This document shows positions 15,127-23,984 of a DNA stretch of 33,601 nucleotides, piece by piece. The number at the start of each line of letters is the position of its first letter. The stretch's first letter is position 1. The notes beneath the pieces were generated by a model. The model saw nothing but the letters and a program-made list of their open reading frames with translations, had not been told where the DNA came from and made no database searches. Made by a program: the position numbers and the translations under genes. The stretch comes from an uncultured Clostridia bacterium (GTDB taxonomy: Bacteria > Bacillota > Clostridia > Christensenellales > UBA1242), in NCBI GenBank assembly GCA_944351415.1, contig CALVPQ010000016.1, forward strand, positions 1 to 33,601, in the 5' to 3' direction.

Positions 15127-17307
15127 ATGAAAATTATAAAGCGAAATGGTCAAGAAATGGTCTTTGATGGAAACAAAATCAGAAATGCAATCACTAAGGC
15201 TAACCTTTCTGTTGATGATGTTTCTAAGAGACTAGCTGACAGCCAGATTGAAACAATCGTTTCAAAAGTTACAGGTGAATGTCAGAACATGGGCAGAGCT
15301 GTTGGAGTTGAAGAAATCCAAGACTTTGTTGAAAAAGCTATTATGGAACAAGGAGCTTATGATGTTGCTAAAAACTATATCACATATAGATATATTAGAC
15401 AACTTGCAAGACAGGTCAACACCACTGATAAACAAATTTTTTCTTTGATTGACTGTCAAAATGAAGAAGTTAAACAAGAAAACTCTAATAAAAACCCTAC
15501 AGTAAATAGCGTTCAACGTGACTATATGGCCGGTGAAGTTAGTAAAGACCTTACAAAAAGATTTTTGCTTCCTGAACATATCTGGAAGGCACACGAAGAA
15601 GGGCTTATTCACTTCCATGATGCCGACTATTTCGCTCAAAGAATGCATAACTGCGACCTTGTAAATCTTGAAGATATGCTTCAAAATGGCACAGTTATCT
15701 CTAACACTCTTATTGAAAAACCACACTCTTTTTCAACCGCTTGCAACATTGCAACTCAAATTGTTGCTCAAGTTGCATCTAGCCAATATGGTGGACAAAG
15801 CATAAGTCTTGCCCATCTTGCACCTTTTGTTGATATTTCTCGTCAGAAGATTAGAAAAGAAGTTGAAGCAGAATTAACTGAAGCTTGTGGACACGCAGAG
15901 CCTGAAATGGTTAACAAAATCGCTGAAAAACGTGTTAAGGCTGAGATTAATCGTGGTGTGCAAACAATTCAATATCAAGTTATCACTCTCATGACAACAA
16001 ATGGTCAAGCTCCTTTTGTTACAGAATTTTTATACCTTGGTGAAGCTAAAAATGAAAGAGAACGTGAAGACCTTGCTATGATTATTGAAGAAACACTTAA
16101 ACAACGTTATGAAGGTGTTAAAAATGAGCAAGGTGTGGCTATAACCCCTGCTTTCCCTAAGATTATTTATGTTCTTGAAGAAGATAATATCCACCCTGAA
16201 AGCAAATATTATTATTTAACAGAGCTTGCAGCTAAATGCACTGCAAAACGTCTTGTTCCTGACTATATTTCTGAAAAGAAAATGCTTGAACTTAAAGTTG
16301 ACAAAAATGGCAATGGTCACTGCTATCCTTGTATGGGTTGCCGAAGTTTCTTAACCCCTTATGTTGATGAAAATGGCAATCCTAAGTATTATGGCAGATT
16401 TAATCAAGGTGTTGTTACCATTAACCTTATTGATGCTGCTCTTTCTAGCGGTGGCGATATGGATAAGTTCTGGAAAATTCTTGATGAAAGGCTTGAACTT
16501 TGCCATGAAGCACTGCAAGTTCGTCACAACAGACTTAAAGGCACAACTAGTGATGTTGCCCCTATTCTATGGCAGCATGGTGCAATTGCCAGACTTAAAC
16601 CTGGAGAAAAGATTGATAAACTGCTCTATGGCGGATACTCAACTATTTCTCTTGGATATGCAGGACTATGGGAGACCGTTTATTATCTTTCAGGATACAA
16701 GCTTACTGACGAAGAAGGCAAAAAACTTGGTCTTGAAATTATGCAAGACTTAAATAACCACACAAAAAAATGGAAAGAAGCTGAAAATATTGATTATTCT
16801 CTCTACGGCACACCGCTTGAAAGCACAACATATAAATTTGCTAAGTGTCTGCAAAAACGTTTTGGTATTATTCCTGGCGTTACCGATAAAAATTATGTTA
16901 CAAACAGTTATCATATTCACGTTACTGAAAACATCAATGCTTTTGATAAGCTTAAGCTTGAAAGCCAATTCCAAGCTTTGAGCCCTGGTGGAGCTATAAG
17001 TTATGTTGAAGTGCCTAATATGCAAGATAATATTGAAGCTGTGTTGCAGGTTATTAAATTTATATACGACAACATTATGTATGCAGAATTAAACACAAAA
17101 TCAGATTACTGCCAAGTTTGTGGATATGATGGCGAAATTCAAATTGTTGAAGATGATGACGGCAAACTTGTCTGGGAATGCCCTAACTGCAAGAACCGTG
17201 ACCAAACAAAGATGAACGTTGCAAGAAGAACTTGTGGCTATATTGGAAGTCAATTCTGGAACCAAGGCAGAACACAAGAAATAAGAGATAGAGTTTTGCA
17301 CTTATAA
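15127..17307 (+). CDS. nrdD: anaerobic ribonucleoside-triphosphate reductase (class III)
   Basis: This glycyl-radical enzyme makes dNTPs from NTPs without oxygen. The 726 residues hold an N-terminal ATP-cone (about 1-90, KRNGQEMVFDGNKIRNAI) for allosteric control. The barrel carries CNIATQIVAQVASSQYGGQS and the active-site cysteine region CYPCMGCRSFL (about 400). A C-terminal zinc site has two CxxC pairs (CQVC and CPNC, about 661-682). The glycyl-radical loop RTCGYIG places the radical at G704. Length is standard. AAGGAGG lies 6 nt before the ATG. It is divergent from the Crp/Fnr regulator and upstream of its activase gene nrdG. Cytoplasmic and oxygen-sensitive. Confidence 0.96.
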   Translation: MKIIKRNGQEMVFDGNKIRNAITKANLSVDDVSKRLADSQIETIVSKVTGECQNMGRAVGVEEIQDFVEKAIMEQGAYDVAKNYITYRYIRQLARQVNTTDKQIFSLIDCQNEEVKQENSNKNPTVNSVQRDYMAGEVSKDLTKRFLLPEHIWKAHEEGLIHFHDADYFAQRMHNCDLVNLEDMLQNGTVISNTLIEKPHSFSTACNIATQIVAQVASSQYGGQSISLAHLAPFVDISRQKIRKEVEAELTEACGHAEPEMVNKIAEKRVKAEINRGVQTIQYQVITLMTTNGQAPFVTEFLYLGEAKNEREREDLAMIIEETLKQRYEGVKNEQGVAITPAFPKIIYVLEEDNIHPESKYYYLTELAAKCTAKRLVPDYISEKKMLELKVDKNGNGHCYPCMGCRSFLTPYVDENGNPKYYGRFNQGVVTINLIDAALSSGGDMDKFWKILDERLELCHEALQVRHNRLKGTTSDVAPILWQHGAIARLKPGEKIDKLLYGGYSTISLGYAGLWETVYYLSGYKLTDEEGKKLGLEIMQDLNNHTKKWKEAENIDYSLYGTPLESTTYKFAKCLQKRFGIIPGVTDKNYVTNSYHIHVTENINAFDKLKLESQFQALSPGGAISYVEVPNMQDNIEAVLQVIKFIYDNIMYAELNTKSDYCQVCGYDGEIQIVEDDDGKLVWECPNCKNRDQTKMNVARRTCGYIGSQFWNQGRTQEIRDRVLHL

Positions 17308-17343
17308 AAAATATTTTTTCACTTATATCTATATCCATCTATT

Positions 17344-17391
17344 ACATATACATTTATCTACATATATATTTGTTTACATATATATCCATAA
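17344..17391. repeat. three tandem 16 bp AT-rich units
   Basis: ACATATA starts at 17344, 17360 and 17376, an exact 16 bp period with diverged ends. Weak and possibly low-complexity in origin. Confidence 0.45.
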
Positions 17392-17444
17392 TATTTAAAC
17401 AACATTTTAAAATTATAAATAAAACCGCTTAAAAAGCTTAAATT

Positions 17445-17488
17445 GGTGCGGGTGAAAAATTTAAATTTTTAGTAAAGTAGGTGCGGGT
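17445..17488. repeat. direct repeat pair, 35 bp apart, before element 2
   Basis: GGTGCGGGT occurs at 17445-17453 and 17480-17488. The second copy ends 6 nt before the outer stem of cloverleaf element 2. GC-rich words are rare in this DNA, so the repeat stands out. Confidence 0.7.
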
Positions 17489-17494
17489 AACAAG

Positions 17495-17590
17495 GCTTTG
17501 AGAAAGTGTGAGCTTAAAGCTCACCAAAGAAAAGCAACAGCTTTTCTTTGAAAAAATTTAAAGTTTTTTAAATTTTTGCTTTCTCAAAGC
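17495..17590. repeat. cloverleaf element 2: outer stem with three hairpins
   Basis: The outer stem is a perfect 12 bp (GCTTTGAGAAAG 17495-17506 with 17579-17590). Inside are hairpin A (GTGAGCT/AGCTCAC, 17508-17524, loop TAA), hairpin B (11 bp, 17525-17550, loop AACA) and hairpin C (11 bp, 17552-17577, loop GTTT). One or two bases at most are unpaired between helices. It lies between nrdD and nrdG, so in a shared transcript it would separate the two reading frames. Confidence 0.87.
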
Positions 17591-17676
17591 ATACTCCTTT
17601 TATTACTAACCTAACATAAAATCAAGTATTTTTAAAAAACTCAAAATTTAAAATTTATATAACAAAGGAGAAGTTT

Positions 17677-18231
17677 ATGAACTACGGAAACATTAAATAC
17701 TATGATATTGCAAATGGTGAAGGAGTTCGAACTTCTCTTTTTGTAAGTGGTTGCACTCACCATTGCAAAGGTTGTTTTAATCCTGAAACATGGGATTTTA
17801 GTTATGGCAAACCATACACAGAAGAAGTTGAAAAACAAATACTAAATTCTTTAGATAATGACTTTATAAATGGTCTTACCCTTCTTGGTGGAGAACCGAT
17901 GGAGCCAGCTAATCAAAAAGCACTGCTTCCACTTGTTAAGAAAGTTAAAGAACTTTATCCAAACAAAACAATATGGTGCTATAGTGGTTATCTTTTTGAT
18001 AGCGAACTTTTAGGTAAAAGTCGAGCACACTGCCCTTGGACAAAAGAATTTTTATCATACATTGATGTTATGGTAGATGGCGAGTTTAAAGAGTCACTTA
18101 AAGATATAACACTTCGCTTTAAAGGCTCAAGCAATCAACGTGTTATTGATGTTCAAAAAAGTTTAAAAGAAAATAAAGTTATATTAAGCCCATTTAATGA
18201 AAAAAGAAAGAGTGGAACAATATACTATTAA
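17677..18231 (+). CDS. nrdG: anaerobic ribonucleotide reductase activating protein
   Basis: A radical-SAM iron-sulfur enzyme that uses S-adenosylmethionine to put the glycyl radical on NrdD. The 184 residues include the cluster motif C26-T-H-H-C30-K-G-C33 (CxxxCxxC), the SAM-binding glycine motif LLGGEPM (about 68-74) and DVMVDGEF (about 125). Length fits the family. AAAGGAG lies 7 nt before the ATG. The gap to nrdD is 369 bp, unusually long for this pair, and is filled by a cloverleaf element. No strong separate promoter was found, so expression probably depends on readthrough from nrdD. Confidence 0.93.
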   Translation: MNYGNIKYYDIANGEGVRTSLFVSGCTHHCKGCFNPETWDFSYGKPYTEEVEKQILNSLDNDFINGLTLLGGEPMEPANQKALLPLVKKVKELYPNKTIWCYSGYLFDSELLGKSRAHCPWTKEFLSYIDVMVDGEFKESLKDITLRFKGSSNQRVIDVQKSLKENKVILSPFNEKRKSGTIYY

Positions 18232-18240
18232 AAAAAAATT

Positions 18241-18290
18241 AAAAAAACTTTCAATATTTGGAGTGCAACCAAAATATTGAAAGTTTTTTT
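18241..18290. terminator. bidirectional terminator, nrdG / oxoamine synthase
   Basis: A perfect 19 bp stem (18241-18259 with 18272-18290) with a 12-nt loop and A/T runs lies between two convergent stop codons. Confidence 0.88.
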
Positions 18291-18305
18291 GTTTATAAAA
18301 TATTT

Positions 18306-19499
18306 TTAATAATCAATTTTCATATCTTTAACTATATCAAGAACTTCGGCTATTTTATCTGCTGCCTCGTCGATAAGTTCTTTGGTATGAGTGCTTGTAT
18401 AGCTTGTGCGGAGCAAACTTTGTCCTACAGGGGTTGCAGGTGAAACAACTGGATTAACATATACACCACGTTCTAGTAAAAGTTTGCAAGCAACAAACGT
18501 TTTATCATCTTGATAGGTATAGATTGGTATAATTGGTGTTGAGCTTTCTATAATATTTATATGTTTTTCTTTTAATTTTTTTCTCATATAAGCACTTATA
18601 TTGTTAAGATTTTCAACTCGTTCTGGCTCAGCCTTTAAAATGTCTAATGCCTTGTTCGCTGAAGCTACAGATGCAGGCGTCATACTTGCAGAGAATATAT
18701 ATGGTCTTGAAGTATGTTTAACAAATTCCACAACATCACTATTTGCAGCCATATAACCACCAAGCGAGGCGAGTGACTTAGAAAAAGTGCCCATGTAAAT
18801 ATCTACTTCATCTTCAAGATTATAATAGCTTGCAGTGCCCCTGCCACCTTTGCCAAGAACCCCAAGACCATGAGCATCATCAACCATAACACGTGCTTGA
18901 TATTTCTTTGCAAGAGCAACAATTTCTGGTAATTTTGCAATATCACCGCTCATACTGAACACACCATCAGTTACAATAAGAATACCACTTTCTTTTGGAA
19001 CTGAAGCAAGTTTTTTCTCTAAATCTTCCATATCATTGTGATTATAACGAAGCATTTTTCCATAGCTAAGTTTGCAACCATCATAAATGCTTGCATGGTT
19101 TTCTTTATCACAAATAACATAGTCATTTCTTCCAACGATTGCGCTGATAATGCCTAAATTACTTTGGAAACCTGTTGAAAAGGTCATAACACTTTCTTTA
19201 TTTAAAAAGTCTGCAAGTTCATTCTCAAGTTTTGTATGTATATCAAGTGTTCCATTTAAAAATCTTGAACCGGAACAGCCACTACCATATTTCTCTATTG
19301 CCTCTATTGCCGCTTTTTTAACCTCTGGGTGGCTTGTTAGCCCAAGGTAATTGTTTGAGCCAAGCATAATAGTTCTTTTTCCTTCCATATCAACAACTAT
19401 ATCCTGCCCTGAATAAAGCTTATGAAAATAAGGATAAACTCCCTTTTCTTTTGCTATATCATAATTGTGTTTTTTTGCAACTTTATTAAAAATATCCAT
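18306..19499 (-). CDS. alpha-oxoamine synthase (KBL / serine palmitoyltransferase-like)
   Basis: A PLP enzyme that joins an amino acid to an acyl-CoA with loss of CoA and, usually, CO2. The 397 residues show GSNNYLGLTSHP (about 47-58), GSGCSGSRFLNGT (about 72-84), DDAHGLGVLGKGGRG (about 207-221) and the Schiff-base lysine in FSKSLASLGGY (about residue 240). Candidate activities are 2-amino-3-ketobutyrate ligase (threonine breakdown), 8-amino-7-oxononanoate synthase (biotin) or serine palmitoyltransferase (sphingolipids). From memory the N-terminal GVYPYF and the HNDM segment recall Bacteroidetes serine palmitoyltransferases. No biotin or threonine dehydrogenase genes are adjacent. AGGGGGA precedes the ATG. 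Confidence 0.82.
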   Translation of the reverse strand: MDIFNKVAKKHNYDIAKEKGVYPYFHKLYSGQDIVVDMEGKRTIMLGSNNYLGLTSHPEVKKAAIEAIEKYGSGCSGSRFLNGTLDIHTKLENELADFLNKESVMTFSTGFQSNLGIISAIVGRNDYVICDKENHASIYDGCKLSYGKMLRYNHNDMEDLEKKLASVPKESGILIVTDGVFSMSGDIAKLPEIVALAKKYQARVMVDDAHGLGVLGKGGRGTASYYNLEDEVDIYMGTFSKSLASLGGYMAANSDVVEFVKHTSRPYIFSASMTPASVASANKALDILKAEPERVENLNNISAYMRKKLKEKHINIIESSTPIIPIYTYQDDKTFVACKLLLERGVYVNPVVSPATPVGQSLLRTSYTSTHTKELIDEAADKIAEVLDIVKDMKIDY

Positions 19500-19681
19500 G
19501 ATTCCCCCTAAATTATTTTGATAAGTCTATTATTAACAAATTTTTAAATAAAAAGCAAGCATTTTTTGTAAATTTTTGAAATTTATTTAATATAAATTCT
19601 ATTGGTCTTATAAATAAAAGCATACAGCCATTTTTTTATTTGTGTTTTTGTTGTTAAATCTGTCACTTAAAAATCCTTAAT

Positions 19682-19718
19682 AAAAAAGCTATAAGTCATT
19701 ATATATAAGGCTTATAGC
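19682..19718 (-). terminator. terminator of M18 aminopeptidase gene
   Basis: GCTATAAG (19688-19695) pairs with CTTATAGC (19711-19718). On the minus strand the hairpin is followed by U6. It lies 121 nt past the stop codon. Confidence 0.65.
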
Positions 19719-19838
19719 AATTAAAAATATAAAACTTTAGAAATTTTAATTTTTAAATATTTTTATTAAACTTAAAAATAAATATTCATATTTCACTGTA
19801 TATCTTTTTAATAAAGTGCTATAGAATTTATATGGCTT

Positions 19839-21239
19839 TTATTTTAAAAATGCAAGAGCAACTTTATACATACTATAAAGGTCTGCCTTAGAAATAAGTT
19901 CATAAGGTGAATGCATTGATATAACAGGAACACCAATATCAACAGTATCAATATTTAATTGTGCAATAAATTTTGCAACTGTTCCACCGCCACCAATATC
20001 AACCTTTCCAAGCTCTGCCGTTTGCCAAACAACACCGCTTTCATCAAAAAGTTTTCTGACCTTTGCAACCGTTTCTGCCGAGGCATCACTAGAACCACTT
20101 TTTCCACCAGAACCTGTGAATTTATTCATGCAAGCACCACAGGATATTATTGCAGAATTTTTCTTTTCATAGACACTTGCAAAGTTTGGGTCATAACAAG
20201 CAGTAACGTCAGCTGATAAACATATAGACTTGCCACGAACTTGACGTGAGTTAACTTTCAAAGCGAAGCAAATTTCATCAATTATGTCTTCATAAACTTT
20301 GCATTTTATTCCAGTGTTACCCTCGCTTCCAATCTCTTCCTTATCAACCAAGATACACATTGAAGTATTTTCATTTTGAACATCAAATATTGCCTGCGTA
20401 GATGGATAACTGCAACTTCGGTCATCATGCCCATATCCTGCAATTAATGCCCTATCAAAACCAACATCTCTAGCTCTTACCGCTGGAACAGCACAAAGTT
20501 CACTGCTTATAAAATCTTCTTCGGTTATTTTATATTTATCATAAAGGGTTTTTAAAACATTGATTTTAATTTTATCCTTCTCTGCATTAATAAGTGGCAT
20601 TCCTCCAATTATAACATTAAGTTGCTCTCCTGATATTATATCTGTTGCCTTGCCTGCCATCTGATTTCTTCCAAGATGAGGCAAAAGGTCACTTATATAA
20701 AACACTGGGTCATCTTCTTTGTCACCTATTTTGATATTCACCTTACTTCCATCTTTAAGAATCACCACTCCATGAAGCGATAATGGGATTGTTAACCACT
20801 GGTATTTTTTTATTCCGCCATAATAGTGTGTTTTTAAATAACAAAAGCCATCACTTTCATAGACAGGAATTTGTTTTATATCAAGCCTTGGTGCATCAAT
20901 ATGGGCAACGACTATACGCATGCCATTTTCCTCTAATGGCAAGGTTCCAACTTTAAAAAATACAACACCTTTATCGCGATTTACAAAATAACGTTTATCA
21001 CCACTTTTAAGTTTATCTCCAAAGTGAAATTCGCTATAGCCCCGCTCTTTTGCTTGTTTGATTGCTTCCCTGCAACACTCTCTTTCAGTTTTACATTCAT
21101 CTATGAAAGTTTTATATTTCTCAGCAAACTCAAAAATTTGTTCTTTTTCCTTTTCTGATGCTTTTTCATAATAATTTGCCTTATTGTAGACTAAATTTGA
21201 ATATTTTTTATCTTCTGACATCTTTTTGGTTTTTTCCAT
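19839..21239 (-). CDS. M18-family aminopeptidase
   Basis: A cytosolic, two-zinc aminopeptidase that trims N-terminal residues from peptides, with members favouring acidic or hydrophobic residues. The 466 residues carry the metal-site blocks VVAHIDAPRLD (about 110-120), GYGHDDRSCSYPS (about 269-281), DKEEIGSEG (catalytic Glu pair, about 297-305), SADVTACYDPNF (about 343-354) and the final ligand region ISMHSPYELISKADL (about 441-455). Length is typical. GGAG lies about 10 nt before the chosen ATG; a second Met six codons later is possible. The promoter at 21262-21290 predicts a leader of about 16 nt. Confidence 0.93.
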   Translation of the reverse strand: MEKTKKMSEDKKYSNLVYNKANYYEKASEKEKEQIFEFAEKYKTFIDECKTERECCREAIKQAKERGYSEFHFGDKLKSGDKRYFVNRDKGVVFFKVGTLPLEENGMRIVVAHIDAPRLDIKQIPVYESDGFCYLKTHYYGGIKKYQWLTIPLSLHGVVILKDGSKVNIKIGDKEDDPVFYISDLLPHLGRNQMAGKATDIISGEQLNVIIGGMPLINAEKDKIKINVLKTLYDKYKITEEDFISSELCAVPAVRARDVGFDRALIAGYGHDDRSCSYPSTQAIFDVQNENTSMCILVDKEEIGSEGNTGIKCKVYEDIIDEICFALKVNSRQVRGKSICLSADVTACYDPNFASVYEKKNSAIISCGACMNKFTGSGGKSGSSDASAETVAKVRKLFDESGVVWQTAELGKVDIGGGGTVAKFIAQLNIDTVDIGVPVISMHSPYELISKADLYSMYKVALAFLK

Positions 21240-21261
21240 GTATTAGCTTCTCCTTTTTTTT

Positions 21262-21290
21262 ATTTTAAAATTATGTTTTTAATTTGTCAA
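21262..21290 (-). promoter_or_regulatory. promoter of M18 aminopeptidase gene
   Basis: Minus-strand TTGACA (21285-21290), 17 nt, TAAAAT (21262-21267). Confidence 0.7.
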
Positions 21291-21339
21291 ATAATTGCTA
21301 TGTATTTATTTTGAAACTATTCAAAGATATTGCATTTAT

Positions 21340-21368
21340 TTGACTTTTTATAAACTTTTTGTTATCTT
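21340..21368 (+). promoter_or_regulatory. candidate promoter of FAD oxidoreductase gene
   Basis: TTGACT (21340-21345), 17 nt, TATCTT (21363-21368), divergent from the aminopeptidase promoter. Confidence 0.45.
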
Positions 21369-21426
21369 TATTAGTGTGAGCAAGAAGCTCAAAAATATTT
21401 AAAAAAATATTAAATTGGGGGATAAA

Positions 21427-22836
21427 TTGAAAGAGAAATTTAGTAATACAGATTTTGATGTGATAATTGTGGGAGCTGGGCCTGCTGGGCTATTTACAGC
21501 TTATGAACTTGTTGAAAAAAATAGTAAGTTAAAAATTTGTTTAATTGACCAAGGAAGACTTGCAGAAAATAGAGTTTGTCCGATGAAAAAAACTGGAAAA
21601 TGTGTTAATTGTCAGCCTTGCAATATACTTTCTGGGTTCGGCGGGGCTGGAACTTTTAGTGATGGCAAGCTTAATTTTATTCCAAAACTTGGCAAAAGCG
21701 ACCTATTTAAGTATATGACTGAAAGCGAAGCCTATAAAATTATTGATGATACAGAAGAAATTTTTAATAAATTTGGTATGGACGCTGAAGTATATCCAAA
21801 AAGCACGGCAAAGAGTGAAGAAATTAGACGTGAAGTGACTGTTAAAGGGGCAAGACTACTGCTTATAAAACAAAAACATCTTGGCTCTGATATGCTTCCT
21901 AAATATATTGAAAACTTTACAAAATTTCTTCAAGACAAAGGAGTTACCCTGATAGAAAGTGGTAAAGTTGAAGATATTGATGGTAATGAAATTAATACCC
22001 TTACATATTTTAAAGATGATAAACTACATACTTTAACAAGCAAGTTTGTTGTGGTTGCCCCTGGACGCACTGGAGCTGGTTGGGTTCAAGAACTTCTTGA
22101 TAAACATAATATACCTTATTTTAGCCAAAGTATTGAAATTGGTGTGCGTGTAGAAGTGAGAAAAGAAGTATTGCAAAGTATTACCGATGTTATATACGAC
22201 CCTACAATATTTATTAAAACTAAAACTTATGGAGATGAAATAAGAACATTTTGCACCAACCCTGGCGGTTTTGTTGCTAAAGAAAATTATTATGGCTATA
22301 TTTGTGTTAATGGGCATGCACTTAAAAATATAAAATCAAATAACTCTAACTTTGCTTTTATTAGCAAAGTCACCCTTACACAACCTGTTACAAACACTCG
22401 CCAATATGGAGAGTCTATTGCGAGAATTGCAAATGTGCTTGGAGATAATAAACCAATTATTCAAACACTTAAAGACCTTAGAAATGGCAGACGCAGTGAG
22501 TGGCACAGAATAAACAAGGGTTTTATTGAACCAACTCTTAAAGATTGCGTTGCTGGCGACCTTGCACTTGTTTTGCCTTATAGAATTATAACAAATATTC
22601 TTGAAGGGCTTGAAGAACTTGACAAAATTATACCTGGTGTGAATAATGATGAAACTTTACTTTATGGACCTGAAATAAAATTCTTTTCAAATGAAATTGA
22701 AACAGATAATAAATTTAAGGCTAAAGATAAAAATTTATATTTTATCGGTGATGGAGCAGGAAAGGCTGGTAATATAGTTGTTGCAGCAGCAACTGGACTT
22801 ATCGCCGCCCGCGATATTTTAGATAAAATTAAATAA
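21427..22836 (+). CDS. FAD-dependent oxidoreductase (COG2509-like)
   Basis: The protein begins with a strong FAD-binding Rossmann loop VGAGPAGLFTAYEL and a later FSDGKLN segment. It ends with a second nucleotide motif, FIGDGAGKAGNIVVAAATG. Between lie CPMKKTGKCVNCQPC, a cysteine-rich stretch near the N terminus, and VVAPGRTGAGW. This layout matches uncharacterised FAD-dependent dehydrogenases of about 460-530 residues common in Clostridia. No ATG starts the frame: a TTG at 21415 is possible, but I choose the TTG at 21427 because GGGGG (21417-21421) then sits 5 nt upstream as ribosome site, giving 469 residues. The four-cysteine cluster could bind metal or an Fe-S cluster. The substrate is unknown. 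Confidence 0.8.
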   Translation: MKEKFSNTDFDVIIVGAGPAGLFTAYELVEKNSKLKICLIDQGRLAENRVCPMKKTGKCVNCQPCNILSGFGGAGTFSDGKLNFIPKLGKSDLFKYMTESEAYKIIDDTEEIFNKFGMDAEVYPKSTAKSEEIRREVTVKGARLLLIKQKHLGSDMLPKYIENFTKFLQDKGVTLIESGKVEDIDGNEINTLTYFKDDKLHTLTSKFVVVAPGRTGAGWVQELLDKHNIPYFSQSIEIGVRVEVRKEVLQSITDVIYDPTIFIKTKTYGDEIRTFCTNPGGFVAKENYYGYICVNGHALKNIKSNNSNFAFISKVTLTQPVTNTRQYGESIARIANVLGDNKPIIQTLKDLRNGRRSEWHRINKGFIEPTLKDCVAGDLALVLPYRIITNILEGLEELDKIIPGVNNDETLLYGPEIKFFSNEIETDNKFKAKDKNLYFIGDGAGKAGNIVVAAATGLIAARDILDKIK

Positions 22837-22950
22837 GGTTTATTTTTATTACGTATTAAACACAACAAATAGATTAAAATAAGTAGGCTTAAATTTAATC
22901 AAATAAAAATAGTTTGTATTAATTCAAAAAACATAAAAATCTTTAGAATA

Positions 22951-22986
22951 AAAAAAACGGCATTATGTTGTTTTTTATTCTTTTTT
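22951..22986 (+). terminator. probable terminator of FAD oxidoreductase gene
   Basis: AAAAAACGGC (22951-22960 region) pairs with GTTGTTTTTT (22967-22976) with two G-U pairs, followed by a T-rich run. It lies 115 nt after the stop. Confidence 0.5.
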
Positions 22987-23108
22987 AAAACTATGTTTTT
23001 TTATGGAGTTTAAGTTTTTTTGTTTTATAAATAAAAATTCAACAAAATTTGATAAAATTATTGATTTATTTTCTTATTTTTATTATCATATCTTTGGAGG
23101 AAAATTTT

Positions 23109-23738
23109 ATGGGAAAAATTAAGAAATTTTTTAGTGACTTCAAAAAATTTATAAGTCGTGGCAATATTGTTGATATGGCTATTGGTGTTATCGTTGCCAG
23201 TGCATTCACTGCTATAGTTACGGCTCTTACAAACAAAATTATCATGCCTTGTATAAACTGGCTTTTATCTATTGGTGGAGCTGGACTTGATTCAGCCTAC
23301 ACTTTCCTAAAAAAAGCAACTCTTTCAGACGGAGTGACAGTTGACCTTGCAAATAGTATCTATATTGATTGGGGCGCTTTTATAACCGCTATTATAAACT
23401 TTATTTTAGTTGCATTCATTCTATTTATTGTTTTAAGAACTGTTATGAATGCACAAGGGTTCTGGAAGAAAAGTGTGCAAGAAAGACCAACAAAAGAAGA
23501 AAAGAAAGTTCTTAAAGAACAAGGTGTTAATATGAAAGATTATCATGCGGTCATTGCTGCAACTAAGGAACTTAGAGAAAAGAATAAACCTGCACCTGTT
23601 CCACCTAAGCCAACACAAGAAGAACTTTTAACTCAAATTTTAGAAGAACTTAAAAAACAAAATATAACAACAATTACCACTGAAAATAATGAAGTCAATA
23701 AAAAAGTAGATGAAAATCAAGAAAATAATGTTGAATAA
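23109..23738 (+). CDS. mscL: large-conductance mechanosensitive channel
   Basis: MscL opens under membrane tension to release solutes in hypo-osmotic shock and forms a homopentamer in the inner membrane. The 209 residues start with the amphipathic N-helix, then FISRGNIVDMAIGVIVASAFTAIVTALTN (TM1 with the Gly/Ala gate region, about 14-42) and a periplasmic loop. TM2 follows (about 83-110, FITAIINFILVAFILFIVLRTVMNA). The usual length is 120-150; here a Lys/Glu/Pro-rich, coiled-coil-like C-terminal tail of about 90 residues follows. The frame opens at 23049, but GGAGG (23096-23100) places the start at the ATG at 23109. A cloverleaf element follows the stop. Confidence 0.92.
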   Translation: MGKIKKFFSDFKKFISRGNIVDMAIGVIVASAFTAIVTALTNKIIMPCINWLLSIGGAGLDSAYTFLKKATLSDGVTVDLANSIYIDWGAFITAIINFILVAFILFIVLRTVMNAQGFWKKSVQERPTKEEKKVLKEQGVNMKDYHAVIAATKELREKNKPAPVPPKPTQEELLTQILEELKKQNITTITTENNEVNKKVDENQENNVE

Positions 23739-23813
23739 TGTTTAATTAAATAAATTATTTTTAATAAAAAAATTATAAAATCAATTCTTAAAAATATTTT
23801 AAGATAAATCCTC

Positions 23814-23900
23814 GGCGGAAGCAGTTTGCCTATTGGCAAACAAAATTGCCCTTTAAGGCAATTTAAAATTCCGCTTTTATAGGCGGAATTTGCTTCCGCC
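23814..23900. repeat. cloverleaf element 3: outer stem with three hairpins
   Basis: The outer stem is a perfect 10 bp (GGCGGAAGCA 23814-23823 with 23891-23900). Inside are hairpin A (GTTTGCC/GGCAAAC, 23824-23841, loop TATT), hairpin B (AAATTGCC/GGCAATTT, 23843-23864) and hairpin C (AATTCCGC/GCGGAATT, 23867-23890, extendable). T6 follows at 23902-23907, so it may double as the mscL terminator. The word GGCGGAA occurs in both the outer stem and hairpin C. Confidence 0.87.
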
Positions 23901-23949
23901 CTTTTTTATGTTTTAAAAAACAAATTTTTAAAAAAATTAAAACATCTCT

Positions 23950-23978
23950 TTGTTTTTTATTTCATTATATAATATAAT
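23950..23978 (+). promoter_or_regulatory. promoter with leaderless arrangement
   Basis: TTGTTT (23950-23955), 17 nt, TATAAT (23973-23978); a second TATAAT overlaps at 23968-23973. The -10 ends 6 nt before the ATG at 23985, with no Shine-Dalgarno. Confidence 0.6.
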
Positions 23979-23984
23979 AATGTT

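Larger units (their letters stand above)
17308..17494. other. nrdD-nrdG spacer, first part: AT-rich with repeats
   Basis: No gene is seen. Between nrdD and the cloverleaf element lie a 16-bp-period ACATATA repeat and a direct repeat of GGTGCGGGT. An AT palindrome, AAAAATTTAAATTTTT (17454-17469), separates the two GGTGCGGGT copies. Confidence 0.6.

Noticed and set aside
17321..17400. Origin- or iteron-like tandem repeats after nrdD
   Set aside because: Only three diverged AT-rich 16 bp units, with no DnaA-box cluster or replication gene nearby; low-complexity drift explains them.
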